Positions 7,143-15,332 of a stretch of 38,125 bases of DNA are shown here, in pieces. Under the pieces are notes generated by a model. That model saw only the letters and a program-made list of their open reading frames with translations, had not been told where the DNA came from and ran no database searches. The position numbers and the translations under genes were made by a program. Position 1 is the first letter of the stretch. Each line of letters begins with the position of its first letter. The stretch comes from Verrucomicrobiota bacterium (GTDB taxonomy: Bacteria; Verrucomicrobiota; Verrucomicrobiia; Opitutales; UBA953). The stretch spans positions 1-38,125 of the forward strand of contig BJHS01000019.1 in NCBI GenBank assembly GCA_014193315.1. The letters run 5' to 3'.

Positions 7143-8612
7143 TTACTTGGCGGCTTTCTTGCCGTTCTTTTTAGCGGGCGTGGCTTCGTCTTCGGCCAGC
7201 TTGCCGGTCTTGGATCGCTCGGCGTATTTATCGTCGCGCGGATGGATGTAGCCCTTCTTGACGAGGTCATCGGCGCTCATCTCGCCGAGCGGTCCACAGT
7301 GGGCGACCCATCGGTCGCACTCGGTGCGAAGTTCGGCGAGCTTGGCGGCGTGGGCGGGGTCGCCGGCGAGGTTCTTCACTTCCCAAGGGTCGGTGAGGGT
7401 GTCGTAGAGTTCCTCCGCGGCGCGGTTCGGGTTGAAGTAGAGCGCCTGCAGCGGGGTCAGTGTGCCGGCCGCCTGGGCTTTGCGCAGGGCCTGCATGGTC
7501 TGGCCGACTTCCTGGTAGGCGTTCTTGCCTGCTTCGTCGACGCCGGGCGCCTGGTTGCGGACGTAGCGGTAGCGGGGGTCACGGATCGAGCGGACGCGGT
7601 CGTAACTTTCGTCCATGAAATCCCGGAAGGAGTAGACATACTTCGGCGGGAGGACGGCGGTGGGCAGGAAACAGTGACCGTCGTATTCCTTGGGCACTTG
7701 GACTCCCGCGAGGGTCAAGGCCGTCGGCGCGAAATCGATCCAGCTGGCGAAGTCCTCGCGGGTGCTGCCGGCAGGAATCTTGCCGGGCCAGCGGACGATC
7801 AGGGGGACGCGCGTGCCGGTGTCCTTGGGGGAGCGTTTGAATCGCGGCATCCCCCGACCATGGTCGCCGGTCAGGATGACGATGGTGTTCTCCTCGAGGT
7901 TGTTTTCCTTGAGCCAATCGAGCACGCGGCCGAGCGTGTAGTCGACGGCCGTGACGAGTTCATGGTAGTGGGCGACCTCGCGGCGAACCTCCGGGGTGTC
8001 GGGGTAGAAAGGCGGCAGTTCGACTTTGGTCGGGTCGCGGCGGTCGGAGGGCTTCAGCGCGCTGGTATTGCGGGCGTGGGCGCCGTCGTTGGCTCGGACT
8101 TGGCTCTCATGGCTGACGGTGTCGTTGATGTAAGCGAAAAAGGGCTGCTTGGGCGGGACCGTCTTGATCACTGGTTTGTTGCCGTAGTTGACCCAGAGTT
8201 CCCGCGAGTCGGCGAGGGTTCGCTCTGGGATCCCTTGGAAGTCGGTCTTGCCCGGCCACATCACGAAATAGCCGGCGGCCCGCAGTTTCTCGGTGAAGAG
8301 TCCCGGGGGGGTGATCACCTTGGAGCGCATGTTTTGGCCACCCCAGGTCAGCGGGTAGATGCCCGTCACCATGCCGCTGCGGGACGGGGCGCAGACGCCG
8401 CAATGGGTGAACGCCCGGGTGAAGACGGCCCCTTCTTTCGCCAAGCGATCCATGTTTGGGGTGATCGCGTCTTTGCATCCGTAGGCGCCGGTGTCCGGTC
8501 CCATGTCTTCGCCGATCACCAAGACGATGTTGGGGCGCAGGTCCGCGGCCATGGCCCGGGCGCACCCAAGGGGGGCTAGGCAGGCGGACAGCAGGAGGAG
8601 GGTAAGGCGCAT
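7143..8612 (-). CDS. Secreted sulfatase, N-sulfoglucosamine sulfohydrolase-like (S1 family)
   Basis: A 489-residue arylsulfatase-fold enzyme. RPNIVLVIGEDMG (residues 26-38) is the first metal-binding strand. The maturation motif C74-A-P-S-R78 carries the cysteine converted to formylglycine. NDTVSHESQVR and the later TGDHGRGMPRFK fit the heparan N-sulfatase (SGSH) branch, and EELYDTLTDPWEVKNLA is the usual C-terminal block. The N-terminus is a signal peptide; either an LSAC lipobox at Cys11 or type I cleavage near residue 23 is possible. The last 20 residues are Lys/Ala-rich. Likely substrate is a sulfated sugar or sulfamate, not readable exactly. The ATG at 8610-8612 directly precedes the signal sequence. 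It lies 25 bases upstream of the lipoprotein-ccsBA pair, on the same strand. Confidence 0.9.
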   Translation of the reverse strand: MRLTLLLLSACLAPLGCARAMAADLRPNIVLVIGEDMGPDTGAYGCKDAITPNMDRLAKEGAVFTRAFTHCGVCAPSRSGMVTGIYPLTWGGQNMRSKVITPPGLFTEKLRAAGYFVMWPGKTDFQGIPERTLADSRELWVNYGNKPVIKTVPPKQPFFAYINDTVSHESQVRANDGAHARNTSALKPSDRRDPTKVELPPFYPDTPEVRREVAHYHELVTAVDYTLGRVLDWLKENNLEENTIVILTGDHGRGMPRFKRSPKDTGTRVPLIVRWPGKIPAGSTREDFASWIDFAPTALTLAGVQVPKEYDGHCFLPTAVLPPKYVYSFRDFMDESYDRVRSIRDPRYRYVRNQAPGVDEAGKNAYQEVGQTMQALRKAQAAGTLTPLQALYFNPNRAAEELYDTLTDPWEVKNLAGDPAHAAKLAELRTECDRWVAHCGPLGEMSADDLVKKGYIHPRDDKYAERSKTGKLAEDEATPAKKNGKKAAK

Positions 8613-8667
8613 GGACTTGAGACAGGGGCCATTGTAGATGGTTGCGAGCCCTCCCGCCGTTGGCAAA

Positions 8668-8698
8668 GCGAAAGGACGCTTTTTGGGGGTCCTTTCGC
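8668..8698 (-). terminator. Hairpin terminator candidate after ychF
   Basis: A perfect 10-bp stem, GCGAAAGGAC (8668-8677) with GTCCTTTCGC (8689-8698), encloses an 11-base loop. It lies between the ychF stop (8741) and the sulfatase start (8612), both minus. On the minus strand only a short T run (TTT) follows, so termination strength is uncertain. It separates the housekeeping block from the sulfatase operon. Confidence 0.6.
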
Positions 8699-8740
8699 GT
8701 GCTGGGCCGATCAAACTGTCCAATTAGGCTTAGCTGGGCG

Positions 8741-9850
8741 TTAGTCCGTGAAGCGGAATAGGGCCACGTCGCCGTCCTTGAAGAGGTACGACTTGCCTTC
8801 GAGGCGGTAGCGGCCGGCGTCACGGGCGGCGGCGACCGAGCCGTGCTTCACCAGGTCCTCGTAGGAGACAATTTCGGCCTTCACGAAGCCCTTCTCGAAA
8901 TCGGTATGGATGACCGCGGCGCACTGGGGGGCGGTCATGCCGCTGCGGAAGGTCCACGCCCGGACTTCTTTTTCGCCGGCAGTGAAGTAGGTGGCCAGAC
9001 CGAGGAGGTGATAGGCGCCGCGGATGAGCGAGGAGACCCCGGAGTCGGTGACGCCGAGGGACTGCAGGAACTCGGTGGCCTCGGCGGGGGAGAGGTCGCA
9101 CAGCTCGGCTTCGACTTGGGCGCAGATGACGACGTGCTCGCAGCCATGGCGCTGGCCGATCAGGGCCGCGACCGCGGCGACGTGGCGATTTTTCGAGGGG
9201 TCGGCCAGGTCTGACTCCGCGACATTGCAAGCGAAGAGCACCTTCTTCGAGGACAGCAGGTTGTAGGTCTTCAGGCGGGCGCGCTCGTCGTCGGTGACAT
9301 CGAGGGACGCCGCGGGTAGGTTTTGGTTCAGGTGCGTCACCAGTTTGGCGAGCAACTCGACGTTGGCGATGGCGTCCTTGTCCTGGCTGCGGACCTTCTT
9401 CTGATTGCGATCCAGCTGCTGCTCGGCGGATTGGATGTCCGCGAGGATGAGTTCGGTCTCGATCACCCCGATGTCGCGGACCGGGTCGACCTTGCCCATG
9501 CTGTGGACGATATCGTCGTTATCGAAGCAGCGGACCACATGGATGATGGCGTCGCACTCGCGGATGTTGGAGAGGAAGTCGTTACCTTTACCCTCTCCCT
9601 TGGAGGCCCCGGCGACGAGGCCGGCGATATCGACGATGTCGATGGTGGCGGGGATGACGACCTTCGTGCCGGCGATTTTCTGCAACGCGAGCATGCGCTC
9701 ATCGGGGACGAGCACGACGCCCACGTTGGGCTCGATCGTGCAGAAGGGGTAGTTGGCCGCCTCCGCCTTGCGGGAGCGGGTCAGGGCGTTGAAGAGGGTG
9801 GACTTGCCCACATTGGGGAGTCCGACGATACCAGCCTGGGTCTTTGCCAT
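8741..9850 (-). CDS. ychF: YchF, ribosome-associated Obg-family ATPase
   Basis: A 369-residue protein of the usual YchF length. The P-loop GLPNVGKST is at residues 10-18, switch II is DIAGLVAGASKGEGKGNDFL, and the C-terminal TGS domain contains RAWTFRSGMTAPQCAAVIH and ends KDGDVALFRF. YchF (OLA1) hydrolyses ATP rather than GTP and binds ribosomes, with links to oxidative stress. Cytoplasmic. It is the last gene of the dnaG-rpoD block, 34 bases after the small lipoprotein gene, and is followed by a hairpin. Nothing unusual in sequence; the start ATG lacks a Shine-Dalgarno sequence. Confidence 0.97.
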   Translation of the reverse strand: MAKTQAGIVGLPNVGKSTLFNALTRSRKAEAANYPFCTIEPNVGVVLVPDERMLALQKIAGTKVVIPATIDIVDIAGLVAGASKGEGKGNDFLSNIRECDAIIHVVRCFDNDDIVHSMGKVDPVRDIGVIETELILADIQSAEQQLDRNQKKVRSQDKDAIANVELLAKLVTHLNQNLPAASLDVTDDERARLKTYNLLSSKKVLFACNVAESDLADPSKNRHVAAVAALIGQRHGCEHVVICAQVEAELCDLSPAEATEFLQSLGVTDSGVSSLIRGAYHLLGLATYFTAGEKEVRAWTFRSGMTAPQCAAVIHTDFEKGFVKAEIVSYEDLVKHGSVAAARDAGRYRLEGKSYLFKDGDVALFRFTD

Positions 9851-9884
9851 GGAAAGGGCACCGTGGGCATCCGCCCCGCCGAGG

Positions 9885-10286
9885 TCAAGAGCCGGGAGGG
9901 CGCCCGGGGAGGGCTTGCGCGGCGTCGGTCAGGTCGGTCGAGGGGAGGACGACTTCGTCGCGCGGTCCGGGTTGGCCGCGCAGGATATCGGCCAAGGCCA
10001 CGCGACCCTCGATTTTCGTGACTTTCAGCAGGGCGGTCGGGCGGAGTTCCGCGTTGCGGGTGACCACGAATTCAGCGCCGCGCAGCGGGTGTCCTGGGCT
10101 GAGCGCGATGATGCGCCAGCATTCGCGGGCGGAGCTCGGGGTCAGCTGGCCGACCGCAAGGTTGCGCGAGGCGCCGGCAGGACGGGCGAAGGGGTTGGCC
10201 GGCGGGAGGGCGTCGTCGACCGATGGGGCTTCGGCGGCGCAACCCCCCAGCAGGACGCTGGCGAGGAATCCGGCGAGCCGGTTCAT
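9885..10286 (-). CDS. Small putative lipoprotein coupled to rpoD
   Basis: A 133-residue protein with a signal peptide ending in a lipobox ([16 protein letters not shown], Cys16). The mature part holds a short domain (about residues 40-125) with [23 protein letters not shown]-type sequence, suggesting a small beta-rich fold built on strand pairs, and a final Pro/Ala-rich tail. No family recognised. Its ATG overlaps the TGA of rpoD (ATGA), so it is probably made by translational coupling with the primary sigma factor, an odd pairing for an envelope protein. It may simply ride on the operon. Confidence 0.7.
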   Translation of the reverse strand: MNRLAGFLASVLLGGCAAEAPSVDDALPPANPFARPAGASRNLAVGQLTPSSARECWRIIALSPGHPLRGAEFVVTRNAELRPTALLKVTKIEGRVALADILRGQPGPRDEVVLPSTDLTDAAQALPGRPPGS

Positions 10287-12376
10287 CCGCGGGGCGGGAG
10301 CGGTCCGTCCTGCGGCTTGTTCATGAACGCCTCGAGGGCGCCGCCGGAGGGCACGTTGCCGCTCAAGGGGCCCGATTCCTCGGCCGCCTTGTCTTCGTCG
10401 GAGATGAACTGGTCGAAGCCGGGGCCGGAGGTGTCCAGCTCGCCCTCGAACATACCCTGCAACTGGCGCATGCGCGTCGGGTGGCGCATCTTGCGGAGCG
10501 CCTTGGCTTCGATTTGGCGGATGCGTTCGCGGGTCACCTTGAAGTGGCGGCCGACTTCCTCGAGCGTGCGTTGGACCCCATCCAGCAGGCCGAAGCGCAG
10601 GATGAGGACCTCCTTCTCGCGTTCGGCGAGGGAGCGCAGGACGAAATCGATCTTCTCGCGGAGCAAGCGGGTCGAGGCGGTGTCCGACGGGTTCTCGGCG
10701 GACTTGTCTTCAATGAAGTCGCCCAAGGAGGTGTCCTCGCCGTCGCCAACGGGCGATTGGAGGGAGATCGGCTGCTGCGCCATCTTCATGATCTGCTGCA
10801 CGCGCTCGATCGGCATGTTCATCTCGTTGGCCACCTCCTCGGCCGTGGGCTCGTGGCCAAGTTCCTGGGTGAGCTGCTTCTGTACCTGCATCACTTTGTT
10901 GAGCGTCTCGATCATGTGGACCGGAATGCGGATGGTGCGGGCTTGGTCCGCGATGGAGCGGGTGATGGCCTGGCGGATCCACCAGGTGGCGTAGGTGGAG
11001 AACTTGTAGCCGCGACGGTACTCGAACTTCTCGACCGCCTTCACGAGGCCCATGTTGCCTTCCTGGATGAGGTCGGTGAAGAGCAGGCCGCGGTTCTGGT
11101 ACTTCTTGGCGATGGAGATGACTAGGCGGAGGTTATGCTCGACCATCTCGGTCTTGGCGCGTTGGGCCTCATCCAGGTGCTTGCGCACATGGCGACCGAC
11201 GTCGACTAGCTCCTGGGGCGAAAGCCGCCAGCGGAGCTCGATTTCGCGGGCGCGGGTGAGCGAGATCTCGGCCTTCACGGCCTTCTTGGCGCGCACCGGA
11301 CCGCGGTTCACGAAGGCGGGTTGCAGGAGGTTGCGGGCGTCCTCGAGGTCGTTCTTCACCTCGGGGGTCTCCAGCCATTCCTCGAAGAGCTTCATTTTGA
11401 AGCAGAACTTCCGCAGGATGGCCTTGGCCGGGGCCTCGGCCTTCTTGTACTTATCGCGGACTTTAGCGCGTTCTGCGTCGTCCTTGCACTCCTGGACCTT
11501 TTCCCACTTCTTGCCGAGGTCCTTCTCGAGGATTTCGCAATCCTTGATGACCTTCTCGAGGTCCTTGTAGTAGCGGTCGCGGGACTCGACCTTCTTGTCG
11601 ATGACGACCTTATCGAAGCGTTCCTCCTTGCGCTGGACCTTGCGCGCGAGGTCCAACTGGTAGGGGAGGGTGAGCCAGATGGAGAAGAGGAAGTCTTGGG
11701 CGCGGAGCTCGGCGTCCTCGATCCGCTTGGAGATCTCGACTTCCTGCTCGCGGGTCAGCAGCGGCTTGTGGCCCATCTGCTTGAGGTAGACGTTGAACGG
11801 GTCGTACGGGGCGTCGGCCGGGACGGTGCGCGCGGCTTCCTCCTCGGAGTCCTCCACCTTCTTGATGAACGCCTCCACCTCGTCCTCGTCGAGGAGCTTG
11901 ATGTCGAGGTTGTCCAGGATGTTCATGATGTTCTCGATCAGCTCCGGGTCGGTGGCGCTGTCCGGGATGACTTCGTTGATGTTCTGGACCGTGACGTAGC
12001 CGTTCTTCTTGGACAGGCTCACGAGTTGCTGGACTTTCTCGTTCACGTCCCTGGGTACGACCGGGTTCGCTAGGTTCTTGGCGCCCGGCGCGGGTTTGAC
12101 GACCCGCGCGGCCTTCGCGACGACGGCCGCGGCCTTCTTCAGCGCGGGTTCGGCGGCCTTGCTGGTCGCGGCGGCGGTCTTGCCGGCCAAGGGTTTGCCG
12201 GGGGCTTTGGGCGGCACGGGCTTAATGGCAGCCTTGCTGGTCGGGGCCGATTTGACCGCGGTTTTCACGAGCGCCTTGGGCGCCGGCTTGGCCGCGACGG
12301 CCTTGACGGGCACGGCCTTGGCGGTGGGCGTCTTGACGGGTTTGGCGGAATTCTTCTTGGCGTTCTTGTCGGGCAT
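10283..12376 (-). CDS. rpoD: RpoD, primary RNA polymerase sigma factor (sigma-70) with long Lys/Ala/Pro extension
   Basis: A 697-residue sigma-70. Residues 1-107 are a Lys/Ala/Pro/Val low-complexity extension. Region 1.1 follows ([19 protein letters not shown], about 110-128), then region 1.2 ([21 protein letters not shown], about 190-210), a long non-conserved region, region 2 ([19 protein letters not shown] to [20 protein letters not shown], about 415-485; -10 recognition and melting) and region 4 ([14 protein letters not shown], then helix-turn-helix [20 protein letters not shown], about 580-622; -35 recognition). It lies 8 bases after dnaG, reproducing the macromolecular synthesis operon. 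The start ATG (12374-12376) is the only good one before the extension. The extension is unlike typical sigma-70 N-termini. Confidence 0.97.
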   Translation of the reverse strand: MPDKNAKKNSAKPVKTPTAKAVPVKAVAAKPAPKALVKTAVKSAPTSKAAIKPVPPKAPGKPLAGKTAAATSKAAEPALKKAAAVVAKAARVVKPAPGAKNLANPVVPRDVNEKVQQLVSLSKKNGYVTVQNINEVIPDSATDPELIENIMNILDNLDIKLLDEDEVEAFIKKVEDSEEEAARTVPADAPYDPFNVYLKQMGHKPLLTREQEVEISKRIEDAELRAQDFLFSIWLTLPYQLDLARKVQRKEERFDKVVIDKKVESRDRYYKDLEKVIKDCEILEKDLGKKWEKVQECKDDAERAKVRDKYKKAEAPAKAILRKFCFKMKLFEEWLETPEVKNDLEDARNLLQPAFVNRGPVRAKKAVKAEISLTRAREIELRWRLSPQELVDVGRHVRKHLDEAQRAKTEMVEHNLRLVISIAKKYQNRGLLFTDLIQEGNMGLVKAVEKFEYRRGYKFSTYATWWIRQAITRSIADQARTIRIPVHMIETLNKVMQVQKQLTQELGHEPTAEEVANEMNMPIERVQQIMKMAQQPISLQSPVGDGEDTSLGDFIEDKSAENPSDTASTRLLREKIDFVLRSLAEREKEVLILRFGLLDGVQRTLEEVGRHFKVTRERIRQIEAKALRKMRHPTRMRQLQGMFEGELDTSGPGFDQFISDEDKAAEESGPLSGNVPSGGALEAFMNKPQDGPLPPRG

Positions 12377-12384
12377 GGCGGAGT

Positions 12385-14244
12385 TCAGGGGGAAAGGGAG
12401 GGCGGGCTGATGTTCAGTTTCCGGAGACGGATCTTCTCCGTCTGGAGGGAAGTGAGCGTCCCGATGTCGGCCTTATCGGCCGAGGCGATGCGCGCATCGA
12501 GGGAGCGGATCAGCCCTTGGGCGTGGCGCGTGTGGAAAGACTTCAGGATGCCGTTGACGTGGGGCAGCACCTCGTCGGCCCGGTCGGCCGGGTTGAAGGA
12601 GCCGGCGGCGAGCCGGGCGGCCTCCGTGCGCAGGTCGTCGTCCAGGATGTTCAGCGCCTCGCGGACGCCGCTGAAATGGCCGTGGACGGCCTCGTTGAGG
12701 AGGGCCATCAGGAGCAGCCCGCCTCGCCCGGCTTGGTCGATCCATTCGAGCGGGAGAGCCTGCGCGACTGGGACGAAGTAGGAATCATGCCGAAGAAGGA
12801 AGAGGACTAGGTCCTCCTCGGGGGTTGTCAAGCCCCCCCCCTTGACAAACGGTTCGGTCGGGCGTTCGGCCTGACCGAGTTGCATCGCGGGCCGCTGGGC
12901 GGCGACGGTGGCGACGTGCCGTTCGTAGGCCATATGCATTTCCCGGATGCCGATCCCCGCGTGGCGGGCCGCCTCGTTCAGGGCTTCGCGGACGATTTCC
13001 TCGGCACCCGCCTGTTGCACGATCGGGAAGATCGTCTCAAGCAAGGAGAGCCGGCTGGCCAGCGGGAGGTTGGAGGAGCCCTCGGGCACCAAGGACTGCA
13101 CGCAGAACTGCATGGCGCTCCGGGCGGTCTTGGTCAGGGCCGTCCATTGGGAGGCGTCCTGCGTGGAGAAAAACTCATCCGGGTCCTTGCCGCCGGGTAG
13201 GGAGAGGAAGCGGATGTCCAGCCCTTCCTTGAGGCCGATCGGCAGGAGGCGGAGGGCGGCTTTCTGGCCAGCGGCATCGGAGTCGAGGAAGACGATGAGC
13301 CGCTGGGCGAAGCGGTGCAGTTGTTGGAGGTGATCTTCAGTCACCGCGGTGCCTTGGGCGGCGATTACGCCCGGGATGCCCGAGCTATGGCAGCGGATGG
13401 CATCGAGCTGCCCTTCGACGAGCACGAACGGTTCGTCGCCCTTGCGGTTGGAGCGCGCGCGGTCGAGGTTGAAGACCGTCCGCGACTTCTTGAACAATTC
13501 GGTTTCCGGGGAGTTGACGTACTTCGCCTCGCGCGACGGGTCATCGGCCGGGGTGATGTCGAGTTGCCGGGCGGTGAAGGCGATGACGCGGCCTTGCACG
13601 TCGCGGATGGGGATGGTGAGACGACCGCGGAAACGGCAGCGCCAGCGGGCAGGGTCGGGGATACGGTCGGTGCCGAAGAACAGGCCGGTGCCAGCCAGGG
13701 CCTCCTTGCTGAACCCTTTCTTCAGGAGCCCGCCGATCAACTTGGAGTCATCAACCGGGGCGAGCCCGATGCCAAAGTCGTCCGCCACGGCGAGGTCGAA
13801 GCGGCGGGTCCTCGTCCAATAGTCGCGGATCCATTCGCCATGCACGGGGTCCTCAAGGAAGCACCGTCGCCAGTAATCGGCGACCATGCCGTGGATTTCG
13901 ATGAGTTGGCCGCGGAGCGAGCGTTCGTTGGCGTCGGCGCCGCCATTCTCGTATTCCAGCTGGAAGCCGAAGCGGGTCGCGACCCGCTCGACGGACTCCG
14001 GGAAGTCGAGGCCCTCCCGGGCCATCACGAGCTTGAACGCGTCGCCGCCCTGCTGGGTGCTGAAGCAATACCAGAGCCCGGTTTCAGGGTTCACCTTGAA
14101 CGACGGGCTTTTTTCGGACTTGAACGGGCTGAGGCCCCACCAGTCCCGGCCCCGTTGTTTCATCTGGGTGTAGTCGCCGGCCAACGCGACGATGTCCGCG
14201 CGTTGGCGGAGGTCGTCGATCGATGTGCGGGAAATTCGGGCCAC
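12385..14244 (-). CDS. dnaG: DnaG, DNA primase with degenerate zinc-binding domain
   Basis: About 619 residues. The GTG at 14242-14244 ([18 protein letters not shown]) aligns best with known DnaG N-termini; a TTG at 14296-14298 would add 18 residues. The N-terminal domain keeps [13 protein letters not shown], but the four zinc-ligand positions read Ser39, Lys42, Cys60, Thr63 instead of Cys, His, Cys, Cys. The RNA polymerase core is intact: [20 protein letters not shown], then TOPRIM residues in LVEGQLDAI and [12 protein letters not shown]. The C-terminal part (from about 430) should bind DnaB helicase. It makes RNA primers at replication forks. It precedes rpoD by 8 bases; rpsU is absent. A C9 tract in a palindrome lies within the gene at 12825-12848. 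Confidence 0.95.
   Translation of the reverse strand: MARISRTSIDDLRQRADIVALAGDYTQMKQRGRDWWGLSPFKSEKSPSFKVNPETGLWYCFSTQQGGDAFKLVMAREGLDFPESVERVATRFGFQLEYENGGADANERSLRGQLIEIHGMVADYWRRCFLEDPVHGEWIRDYWTRTRRFDLAVADDFGIGLAPVDDSKLIGGLLKKGFSKEALAGTGLFFGTDRIPDPARWRCRFRGRLTIPIRDVQGRVIAFTARQLDITPADDPSREAKYVNSPETELFKKSRTVFNLDRARSNRKGDEPFVLVEGQLDAIRCHSSGIPGVIAAQGTAVTEDHLQQLHRFAQRLIVFLDSDAAGQKAALRLLPIGLKEGLDIRFLSLPGGKDPDEFFSTQDASQWTALTKTARSAMQFCVQSLVPEGSSNLPLASRLSLLETIFPIVQQAGAEEIVREALNEAARHAGIGIREMHMAYERHVATVAAQRPAMQLGQAERPTEPFVKGGGLTTPEEDLVLFLLRHDSYFVPVAQALPLEWIDQAGRGGLLLMALLNEAVHGHFSGVREALNILDDDLRTEAARLAAGSFNPADRADEVLPHVNGILKSFHTRHAQGLIRSLDARIASADKADIGTLTSLQTEKIRLRKLNISPPSLSP
12825..12848. repeat. Perfect palindrome with C8 loop (G tract on mRNA) inside dnaG
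   Basis: TTGTCAAG (12825-12832) and CTTGACAA (12841-12848) are exact inverted copies around eight C, which with the next base make a nine-base C run; the dnaG mRNA would show a hairpin with a G-tract loop. It encodes the Gly-Gly-Gly-Leu-Thr-Thr linker before the helicase-binding part of primase. Processing site, pause or slippage site are possibilities; none is shown by sequence alone. Confidence 0.7.
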
Positions 14245-14405
14245 GGCTGTCAAGGGGTGTGTGTCAAGGGGGGCAGGGCAATGGTAATGAGTTCCCAATC
14301 GGAGGAGGTTTGTTCCTCAGTCGGTCTGCCTGGGAACAGTCCCCCGTCAAGCAGGTCCCCTGCCAAGTCGCTGTCCGGAAGTCAGTTAGCGTGGGGAGGC
14401 CGTTT

Positions 14406-15134
14406 TTAGCACTCGTCGCACAGCTTGTGGCGGATTTCCTTGGCCTTTTGGCGAAGTTCCGCCGCCTCGGCTTTACGATCCTGCTGGCTCAAGGCTTCCG
14501 CTAAGTGGTCCATGACCGACGCGGTCTCCCGCCGGTCCATCCCGCGGGTCCGGGTGATGGTGTCGAGTTCCCGGCGGAGCAGGCCTTCGGCGGCCTTGGC
14601 ATGGCCCATCTTGAGTTCCAGGCCGGCTTGGATGCTCAGCAGGCCGAGGATGTCGTCATGGTCGCGTCCGAGGCGGACTTCCTCCAGGGCGATCGCTTCC
14701 GCGTAGGCCGCCGTGGCATGGGCGTAGTCGTTCAAGCGGTAGAAGACGCCCGCGAGCTGGACGAGGCAGTTGGCGAAGGCCTCGGCGTCGGGGGCGGGGG
14801 TCGCCCGCATCGTTTCGATGCAGTCGCGGTAAGCGTACTCGGCGTCGGCATACTCGCCCTGTTCGGCGTGGAGGCGGCCGAGCAGGTCGAGGTAGTGCGC
14901 TCGCTTGCGCAGATTCTCCGGGGTGCGATGCAGTGAGCGGGAGAGCATCTCACGCACCTCCTTCTCGGTCACGACGACCGCCGCGGGCGAGCCCTCGGTG
15001 GCGCGTCGGGCGAGCTCGGTCGTGAGGCGGAAGGGAAGGTTCTCCGAGACGATGAGCATCGTCTGCGGTCCGTCGACCGTCGGGGTGCAGCCGACGAGCA
15101 GGAGCAGGCAGGTAAGGATGGCCGGGGACTTCAT
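14406..15134 (-). CDS. TPR-repeat lipoprotein
   Basis: A 242-residue protein with a lipoprotein signal (MKSPAILTCLLLLVGC, Cys16). From about residue 75 it is built of tetratricopeptide repeats: RAHYLDLLGRLHAEQGEYADAEYAYRD-type helices, then NCLVQLAGVFYRLNDYAHATAAYAEAI, LSIQAGLELKMGHAKAAEGLL, and MDHLAEALSQQDRKAEAAELR. TPRs bind partner proteins; no catalytic site is evident. It lies upstream of dnaG on the same strand with a 161-base gap that includes no convincing terminator, so it may be the first gene of that transcript. Ends with a Cys-x-x-Cys (CDEC). Partner and process unknown. Confidence 0.82.
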   Translation of the reverse strand: MKSPAILTCLLLLVGCTPTVDGPQTMLIVSENLPFRLTTELARRATEGSPAAVVVTEKEVREMLSRSLHRTPENLRKRAHYLDLLGRLHAEQGEYADAEYAYRDCIETMRATPAPDAEAFANCLVQLAGVFYRLNDYAHATAAYAEAIALEEVRLGRDHDDILGLLSIQAGLELKMGHAKAAEGLLRRELDTITRTRGMDRRETASVMDHLAEALSQQDRKAEAAELRQKAKEIRHKLCDEC

Positions 15135-15145
15135 CGTGGTAAGCG

Positions 15146-15175
15146 ATAATCTGGCTTTCCGCGGCGAATCCGCAA
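15146..15175 (-). promoter_or_regulatory. Candidate sigma-70 promoter for the TPR lipoprotein gene
   Basis: On the minus strand TTGCGG (15170-15175) and GATTAT (15146-15151) are separated by 18 bases, just upstream of the start codon at 15134. Matches to consensus are moderate, and the predicted start of transcription would lie only a few bases before the ATG. The rest of this 198-base divergent region shows no clear plus-strand promoter for the autotransporter. Confidence 0.35.
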
Positions 15176-15332
15176 CTGGTTAGTGTCGGTGTGACGAGGG
15201 GAAGGCGATTGCGGACAACTCGTTCGTGATTGTGGCGAAAGTCACGAAAGCGACATTTGGTTGTATGACGGGCCTGTCACCGGGCTGAAGGCATTTCGCC
15301 TCGCTCGCTCGGTAGGATGGGTTTCTTCTCCT

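Noticed and set aside
14262-14284. TTGACA-like words upstream of dnaG as a promoter
   Set aside because: Two overlapping -35-like words occur, but no -10-like hexamer follows at 16-18 bases on the minus strand.
14299-14405. Terminator or RNA gene between the TPR gene and dnaG
   Set aside because: Only a short 5-bp stem (14351-14363) without a T run is visible, and no RNA family is recognisable.
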